Virus record (IMG/VR): IMGVR_UViG_3300025132_000270
Span: 1 to 25,123 of that record
DNA length: 25,123 nucleotides
Strand: one strand, 5' to 3'
DNA from: a virus
A program made the translations under genes and the position numbers. The notes beneath the pieces are model-generated. The model worked only from the letters and a program-made list of their open reading frames with translations, had not been told where the DNA came from and did no database searches. Below, one piece after another: positions 20,070 through 25,123 of the stretch; position 1 is the first letter of the stretch; each line of letters starts with the position of its first letter.

Positions 20070-22505
20070 ATGAAGGACGTTAAAATTAATATTTCATCTG
20101 TAGGGTTTCCAAGTCAGTTTGTATCGGACGCAGAAAAAGCCACCGACGAGTTCGGATTACAGATAGGTCAGGCGATACAATACGAATGGTTTAGAAAAGA
20201 TTCAAATGGTTGTAGGTATTACAGTCAATGGAGAGATTTTAATAGACTAAGACTTTATGCTAGAGGTGAGCAGTCTATAGCTAAATATAAAAACGAATTA
20301 GCTGTCGACGGAGATTTGTCTTATTTAAATTTGGATTGGACACCTGTGCCTATCCTTCCTAAATTTGTAGATATAGTTGTAAACGGAATGCAAGACAGGC
20401 TTTTTAAAGTAAAAGCATATGCGCAAGACGCCTTATCTCAATCAAAACGCAGTAAATATCAAGACATGATAGAAGGGCAAATGGCCGCTAAACCTGTCTT
20501 AACTACTATAAAAGAAGAATCCGGTTTTGATCCTTTTATTATGGATCCAGATGAATTGCCTGCATCGGACGAAGAGCTTTCATTATATATGAATTTAAAC
20601 TATAAGCCAGCAATAGAAATAGCAGAAGAAGAAGCTATAGATACTATGTTTGCCGAAAACCATTATGAAGATATTAGAAAACGAATTGATTACGATCAAA
20701 TGGTTGTAGGTGTGGGTATGGCAAAGCATGAATTTTTACCAGGAGCAGGTGTAAAAGTTTCTTATGTGGACCCAGCCAATGTAGTGTATAGCTATACTGA
20801 AGACCCTTATTTTAAAGATTGTTTTTATTGGGGAGAGATAAAAACGGTGGGTATAAGCGAGTTAGTAAAGATAGACCCTAAATTAACTAGAGAAGATTTA
20901 GAAAAAATTTCTCAATATAGCCAAAGTTGGTACGATTATTTTAATACCGCTCAGTATTATGAAAACGATATATTCTATAGAGACACTTGCACGTTAATGT
21001 ATTTCAATTACAAGACCACTAAAAAAATAGTGTACAAGAAAAAAATTAATGACGTTGGCGCATCAAGAATGATAGAAAAAGATGACACCTTTAATCCCCC
21101 CGAGGAAATGCTTGAAGAAGGTAAGTTTGAAAAAATAGAAAAGACTATTGATGTATGGTATGATGGTGTTATGGTCATGGGCACTAATATAATTTTAAAA
21201 TGGGAGCTTGCAGAAAATATGGTAAGACCTAAGTCGTCATCTCAACATGCTTTACCCAATTATGTTGCTGTTGCACCTAGAATGTATAAAGGAGTAATAG
21301 AATCTTTAGTTAGAAGAATGATTCCATTTGCTGATTTAATTCAAATGACTCATTTAAAGCTGCAACAAGTAATAGCCAAAGTGGTGCCAGATGGAGTTTA
21401 TATAGATGCAGATGGATTAAATGAAGTAGACCTGGGGACAGGAGCAGCTTACACCCCAGAAGATGCTTTGCGTTTATACTTCCAAACAGGTAGTGTAGTG
21501 GGCAGAAGTTACACTCAAGAAGGTGACTATAATCAAGGGAGAGTCCCTATTAAAGAATTAACTAGTAATTCAGGTGCGGCTAAAACACAGATGCTTATAG
21601 CTAATTATAACCATTATCTGGATATGATTAGGTCGGTAACAGGTCTTAATGAGGCTAGAGACGGCTCTACTCCTAACCCAGACGCCTTAGTAGGGGTGCA
21701 AAAACTTGCCGCATTAAATTCAAATACAGCTACCCGCCATATATTAGATGGAAGTCTTTACATATATCGCACGTTGGCTGAAGCGCTAACGTATCGGGTG
21801 GCTGACATATTAGAGTTTTCAGATTTTAAAGATGATTTTATTAATAAAATAGGAAAGTATAATGTTAGTATCTTAGGAGAAATTTCTCAGCTTTACATAT
21901 ATGACTTTGGGGTATTTATAGAACTGTCTCCAGATGAGGAGCAAAAAGCGATGTTAGAGCAAAATATACAAATGGCTTTATCGAAACAAGATATTAACCT
22001 TGAAGATGCTATTGATATAAGAGAAATAAAAAATTTGAAACTTGCAAATCAATTATTAAAAGTAAAACGTAAATCTAAACAAGAGGCAGACGAAAAAAGA
22101 GAAATGCAAAAACAAGCTATGATTTCTCAACAACAACTCAAGTCTCAAGAGATGGCTGCCCAAGTTGCCGTTCAAAAAATTGAATTAGAAGCTCAAGCGG
22201 AAATGAAGGTAAAGCAAGCTGAAATTGCTTTTGAGATAGAGAAACAAAACAATGAAGCTAACCTTAAAGCTCAGCTTATGAAACAAGAGTTTGCTTATAA
22301 TCAACAACTTAGGAATGTTTCAGAAAATGCTTTAGCGTTTAGAGAAGGAGCGAGAGAAGAGGCTAAAAAAGAAAGAATAAGCCAACAAAACACAGAACAG
22401 TCTCAATTAATAAATCAAAGAAAAAATAATTTACCTCCCAAAAATTTTGAATCAAATGAAGATTCGATGGACGGATTTGACCTTGCAGAGTTCGATCCTA
22501 GGTAG
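20070..22505 (+). CDS. Portal protein, 811 aa
   Basis: Ring protein at the vertex through which DNA enters the head and to which the tail attaches. Recognisable stretches include WRDFNRLRLYARGEQSIAKY near residue 60, a central DPANVVYSYTEDPYFKDCFY (wing/clip region), a helical SLVRRMIPFADLIQMTHLKL and SVTGLNEARDGSTPNPDALV in the stem. A long Gln/Glu/Lys coiled coil follows (about 655-770), ending in an acidic tail. The length of ~800 aa and the C-terminal coiled coil suit crAss-like portals and exceed most other families. ATG is one base behind the TerL stop. Identity by motif memory and the terminase-portal-scaffold-capsid order. Confidence 0.85.
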   Translation: MKDVKINISSVGFPSQFVSDAEKATDEFGLQIGQAIQYEWFRKDSNGCRYYSQWRDFNRLRLYARGEQSIAKYKNELAVDGDLSYLNLDWTPVPILPKFVDIVVNGMQDRLFKVKAYAQDALSQSKRSKYQDMIEGQMAAKPVLTTIKEESGFDPFIMDPDELPASDEELSLYMNLNYKPAIEIAEEEAIDTMFAENHYEDIRKRIDYDQMVVGVGMAKHEFLPGAGVKVSYVDPANVVYSYTEDPYFKDCFYWGEIKTVGISELVKIDPKLTREDLEKISQYSQSWYDYFNTAQYYENDIFYRDTCTLMYFNYKTTKKIVYKKKINDVGASRMIEKDDTFNPPEEMLEEGKFEKIEKTIDVWYDGVMVMGTNIILKWELAENMVRPKSSSQHALPNYVAVAPRMYKGVIESLVRRMIPFADLIQMTHLKLQQVIAKVVPDGVYIDADGLNEVDLGTGAAYTPEDALRLYFQTGSVVGRSYTQEGDYNQGRVPIKELTSNSGAAKTQMLIANYNHYLDMIRSVTGLNEARDGSTPNPDALVGVQKLAALNSNTATRHILDGSLYIYRTLAEALTYRVADILEFSDFKDDFINKIGKYNVSILGEISQLYIYDFGVFIELSPDEEQKAMLEQNIQMALSKQDINLEDAIDIREIKNLKLANQLLKVKRKSKQEADEKREMQKQAMISQQQLKSQEMAAQVAVQKIELEAQAEMKVKQAEIAFEIEKQNNEANLKAQLMKQEFAYNQQLRNVSENALAFREGAREEAKKERISQQNTEQSQLINQRKNNLPPKNFESNEDSMDGFDLAEFDPR

Positions 22506-22529
22506 CTAAAAACGTATTTCTTTTTTTAT

Positions 22530-22537
22530 TAATTTTG
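22530..22537 (+). promoter_or_regulatory. Promoter -7 box TAATTTTG for the capsid genes
   Basis: TAnnTTTG match 23 bases before the ATG at 22561, in the only sizeable gap (55 bases) between 16783 and 23739. The leader AAATCAAATCTAATCAA repeats the one at 16770. Extra transcription of scaffold and capsid genes is plausible because capsid protein is needed in hundreds of copies. Confidence 0.55.
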
Positions 22538-22560
22538 TTTTATAAATCAAATCTAATCAA

Positions 22561-23739
22561 ATGAATATAAAAGTCAGAGAAGTCACAGACGTGGTTGAAA
22601 AGTCTAAACAGCAAATTGAACAAGAACTTTTAGACAAACATGAAGCTCAGCAGAAGCTAGAGTTTGATGACAAGAAAGAAGAAAAACAGGTAGTTAAAGA
22701 AGTGTCTTCTGAGCCTGAACAAAAATTAGAAGAGCCGGTAAGCGACCCTGAACCTACCGAAACTGTTGAAGAGCCGGTAACGGAAACAACAAAGGTTGAA
22801 CAAAGCGAGCCACCGGAAATAAAAGAGACAGACGTTCTTTCATTTATTGAAAAAAGATATGGTAAGCAGATTGGTTCTTTAGAAGAGCTAACAGCTGAAA
22901 GAGAAGAGGCTGAGCCTCTGCCAGAAGATGTAGCTGCTTACTTTAAATATAAAAAAGAAACAGGAAGAAGTTTAGAGGACTATGTTAAATTACAACAAGA
23001 CTTCTCTAGCATGAATCCTGACTCTTTGCTACGACAGTATTTAACTGTAACAGAAGAAGGTTTAGACCCTGAAGATATTGATTCCTTAATGGAAGAATAT
23101 GATTACGATGAAGAGGTTGATGAGCCCGCAACTATAAAGAAACTTAAACTAGCAAAGAAAAAAGATATTGCAAAAGCTAAAAAATTTTTTAGAGAACAGC
23201 AGGAATTATACAAACAGCCTCTTGAGTCAAGAGAAAGTTCAGCCCCGCCCTCTAAAGAATATGAAGCTTATAAGCAATATATGAGTGAAGCTAAAACGCA
23301 ACAAGAAGAAGGCGATCGCAGAGCAAATTGGTTTGCGAAAAAAAGTGATGAATTATTTAATACCGAGTTTAAAGGTTTTAAATTCAAGGTAGATGATTCA
23401 GAAGTAATGTTTTCTCCTGGTAGCCCAGCTGATTTAAGAAAAGCCCAAGACACTCCAATGAATTTTATAAAAAAATTCTTGGATGAAGGAGGGATGCTTA
23501 AAGATGCCGCAGGATACCACCGCTCTTTAGCTATAGCAATGAATCCTGAAAAGTTTGCTCAGTTCTTTTATGATCAGGGCAAATCAAATGCGACTGAAGA
23601 TGTTATGCGTAAGACTAAAAATATAAATATGACTGAGCGCACAACACCGGAGGTTTCAACAAAAGGAGGAATGCAAGTTAAATCAGTGTCTCAACCTTCG
23701 AGTAGAGGCCTGAAAATTAAAAGTATTAAACGAAGTTAA
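22561..23739 (+). CDS. Scaffold-like head assembly protein, 392 aa
   Basis: The N-terminal third is a low-complexity acidic/Gln-rich region (EQELLDKHEAQQKLEFDDKK, many E-E-P-V repeats). The centre is helical and charged (FIEKRYGKQIGSLEELTAER; VAAYFKYKKETGRSLEDYVK; PEDIDSLMEEYDYDEEVDEP). The C-terminus becomes basic (GLKIKSIKRS), which in scaffolding proteins is often the part that touches the capsid shell. The position between portal and major capsid protein, length and composition all point to a scaffold, which shapes the prohead and is then lost. There is no protease motif. The assignment is by context and composition. Confidence 0.72.
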   Translation: MNIKVREVTDVVEKSKQQIEQELLDKHEAQQKLEFDDKKEEKQVVKEVSSEPEQKLEEPVSDPEPTETVEEPVTETTKVEQSEPPEIKETDVLSFIEKRYGKQIGSLEELTAEREEAEPLPEDVAAYFKYKKETGRSLEDYVKLQQDFSSMNPDSLLRQYLTVTEEGLDPEDIDSLMEEYDYDEEVDEPATIKKLKLAKKKDIAKAKKFFREQQELYKQPLESRESSAPPSKEYEAYKQYMSEAKTQQEEGDRRANWFAKKSDELFNTEFKGFKFKVDDSEVMFSPGSPADLRKAQDTPMNFIKKFLDEGGMLKDAAGYHRSLAIAMNPEKFAQFFYDQGKSNATEDVMRKTKNINMTERTTPEVSTKGGMQVKSVSQPSSRGLKIKSIKRS

Positions 23740-23768
23740 ATTTAAAAATTAATTAAAAATTATATATT

Positions 23769-25123
23769 ATGGCTGGACAAGTAAAATCGACTCCAACATT
23801 TGCGCTAACACCGAGTTCAGAAAGAACTCCTACAGCTCAAAACTATTTAACCAATGCAGATTTTGATTGGTTAAATCAATATTTACCTGATACGTACGAA
23901 AAAGAATTCGAGCGTTATGGTAACAGAACAATCTCTTCTTTCCTACGTATGGTAGGAGCAGAGATGCCTACCAACTCTGACCTTATCAAATGGGCAGAAC
24001 AAGGTAGATTACATACTAAATACACTCAAGTGGGTTCAACGGGATCTGCAACAGATGATCAAGTTGTCTTTCAAGTAAATGACGTACTAGATCCTACAGC
24101 AGCAGAACAAGTAATTAGAGTAGGACAAACAGTAGTTATTGTACAAAATGATGGTTCAGGTACTAACAAAGCGGTTGTAAGCGCTGTTGATAATAGCCTT
24201 GGAGGTAGAGGTAGATTTACAGCTGATTTTTATGAGGCTGGTGGATTAGTAACTGCAGGAACAGGATATACTAACGCTGATGTTACTGTATTTATTTACG
24301 GATCAGAATTTAAGAAAGGAACTGCTGGAATGGTAGGTTCTCTTGAATCTAACGACTTCATCTTTGACAATAAGCCTATTATTATTAAAGATACTTACAA
24401 TGTATCTGGATCTGATATGGCTCAAATTGGCTGGGTAGAAATAACTACTGAAGATGGAGCAACAGGATACCTTTGGTATTTAAAATCTGAGCATGAAACA
24501 AGACTTAGGTTTGATGATTATTTAGAAACTGCAATGATTGAAGCTGTACCTGCAGAGCAAAACTCTGGTGCTGCAGCAATATTAGGTAGCTCAGGAGCTG
24601 CCGCTGACCCAGGAGCTGGTTCGGATGGTATATTTTATGCTGTTCAAAACAGAGGAAATATCTGGGATGGTGGTAACCCAACTACATTAGCGGACTTTGA
24701 CAATGTAATTAGTAGACTTGATAAGCAAGGAGCAATTGAAGAAAACGTATTATTTGTTGACAGACAATTTGCTTTTGATATTGATGATATGTTAGCTGCT
24801 CAAAATTCTTATGGAGCAGGGGGTACATCATACGGTCTATTTGACAACGACGAAGAAATGGCGTTAAATTTAGGATTTTCTGGATTCAGAAGAGGTTATG
24901 ACTTCTATAAAACTGACTGGAAATACTTAAATGACCCTACTATGAGAGGTGGACTTCCAACAGGAGCAGGTTCAGGACGTGTAAACGGACTACTTGTGCC
25001 AGCTGGATCAACTAGTGTTTATGACCAAATTCTTGGTAAAAACGCTAAGAGACCTTTCTTACATGTTAGATATAGAGCTTCTGAAACAGAAGACAGACGT
25101 TACAAAACTTGGATTACTGGTTC
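23769..25123 (+). CDS. Major capsid protein, N-terminal 451 aa (continues beyond window)
   Basis: The ATG at 23769 follows an extremely A/T-rich leader (AAATTAATTAAAAATTATAT), the kind linked to strong translation in Bacteroidetes. The frame is open to the window end. The protein begins MAGQVKSTPTFALTPSSERT, then NYLTNADFDWLNQYLPDTYE and FERYGNRTISSFLRMVGAEM. A beta-rich middle (VVFQVNDVLDPTAAEQVIRV) follows, and late stretches YDQILGKNAKRPFLHVRYRA and SETEDRRYKTWITGS. No signal or membrane segment. The order terminase, portal, scaffold, this gene and the size (>450 aa) identify the shell protein, expected to have the HK97 fold. The closing motif resembles crAss-like capsid proteins as I recall them. 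Confidence 0.85.
   Translation, partial: MAGQVKSTPTFALTPSSERTPTAQNYLTNADFDWLNQYLPDTYEKEFERYGNRTISSFLRMVGAEMPTNSDLIKWAEQGRLHTKYTQVGSTGSATDDQVVFQVNDVLDPTAAEQVIRVGQTVVIVQNDGSGTNKAVVSAVDNSLGGRGRFTADFYEAGGLVTAGTGYTNADVTVFIYGSEFKKGTAGMVGSLESNDFIFDNKPIIIKDTYNVSGSDMAQIGWVEITTEDGATGYLWYLKSEHETRLRFDDYLETAMIEAVPAEQNSGAAAILGSSGAAADPGAGSDGIFYAVQNRGNIWDGGNPTTLADFDNVISRLDKQGAIEENVLFVDRQFAFDIDDMLAAQNSYGAGGTSYGLFDNDEEMALNLGFSGFRRGYDFYKTDWKYLNDPTMRGGLPTGAGSGRVNGLLVPAGSTSVYDQILGKNAKRPFLHVRYRASETEDRRYKTWITG

Noticed and set aside
22505-22530. T-run after the portal gene as a terminator
   Set aside because: The run of seven T follows no stem-forming sequence; it more likely belongs to the upstream part of the promoter at 22530.

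Overview
The window is a stretch of a double-stranded DNA bacteriophage genome, most likely a tailed phage of a marine member of the Bacteroidetes (Flavobacteriia). The evidence is an almost complete virion morphogenesis set: terminase, portal, scaffold, start of the major capsid protein, fibres and lysis genes. DNA is AT-rich and genes are packed with 1-4 base overlaps. Start codons follow A/T-rich leaders with no Shine-Dalgarno sequence. Several transcription units carry a TAnnTTTG box, the Bacteroidetes -7 promoter element. The head genes (TerL without a classical Walker A, ~800 aa portal, acidic scaffold-like protein, capsid protein) look to me like those of crAss-like phages (Crassvirales) or a close marine relative. 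That placement rests on remembered family features, not on a search.

Layout. (1) 1-619: two minus-strand genes of unknown function. (2) 620-1712: the coding strand switches to plus. This is a mostly non-coding control region with palindromes, repeated TGTTGA boxes and AAAATGAGC motifs, plus one small gene with its own promoter and terminator and a possible 24-aa membrane peptide. (3) 1713-3768: a phage chaperonin operon (GroEL, a small exported Cys-containing protein, GroES) joined by 4-base overlaps. (4) 3734-4183: a minus-strand, possibly winged-helix, protein. It runs convergent to groES and is divergent from the late operon through overlapping promoters. (5) 4225-6618: a membrane/coiled-coil protein and an island of very small, basic, often Cys-containing proteins. 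(6) 6624-15083: virion surface proteins, comprising a small structural protein, a fibre with a cupredoxin-like domain, two glycine-rich adhesins flanking a coiled-coil/Trp-rich fibre, and a 973-aa modular fibre with a LamG-like lectin domain. (7) 15098-16744: lysis cassette with holin candidates, an M15 peptidase endolysin and tiny membrane peptides. (8) 16783-20069: two small proteins, a small-terminase candidate and the large terminase. (9) 20070-25123: portal, scaffold-like protein and major capsid protein, the last cut off by the window end.

The genes from 4225 onward work as a late programme: build the head, package DNA, attach adhesion fibres and lyse the cell. The chaperonin pair probably helps fold capsid or fibre proteins. 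No tRNA, CRISPR array, insertion sequence, integrase or attachment site was seen.
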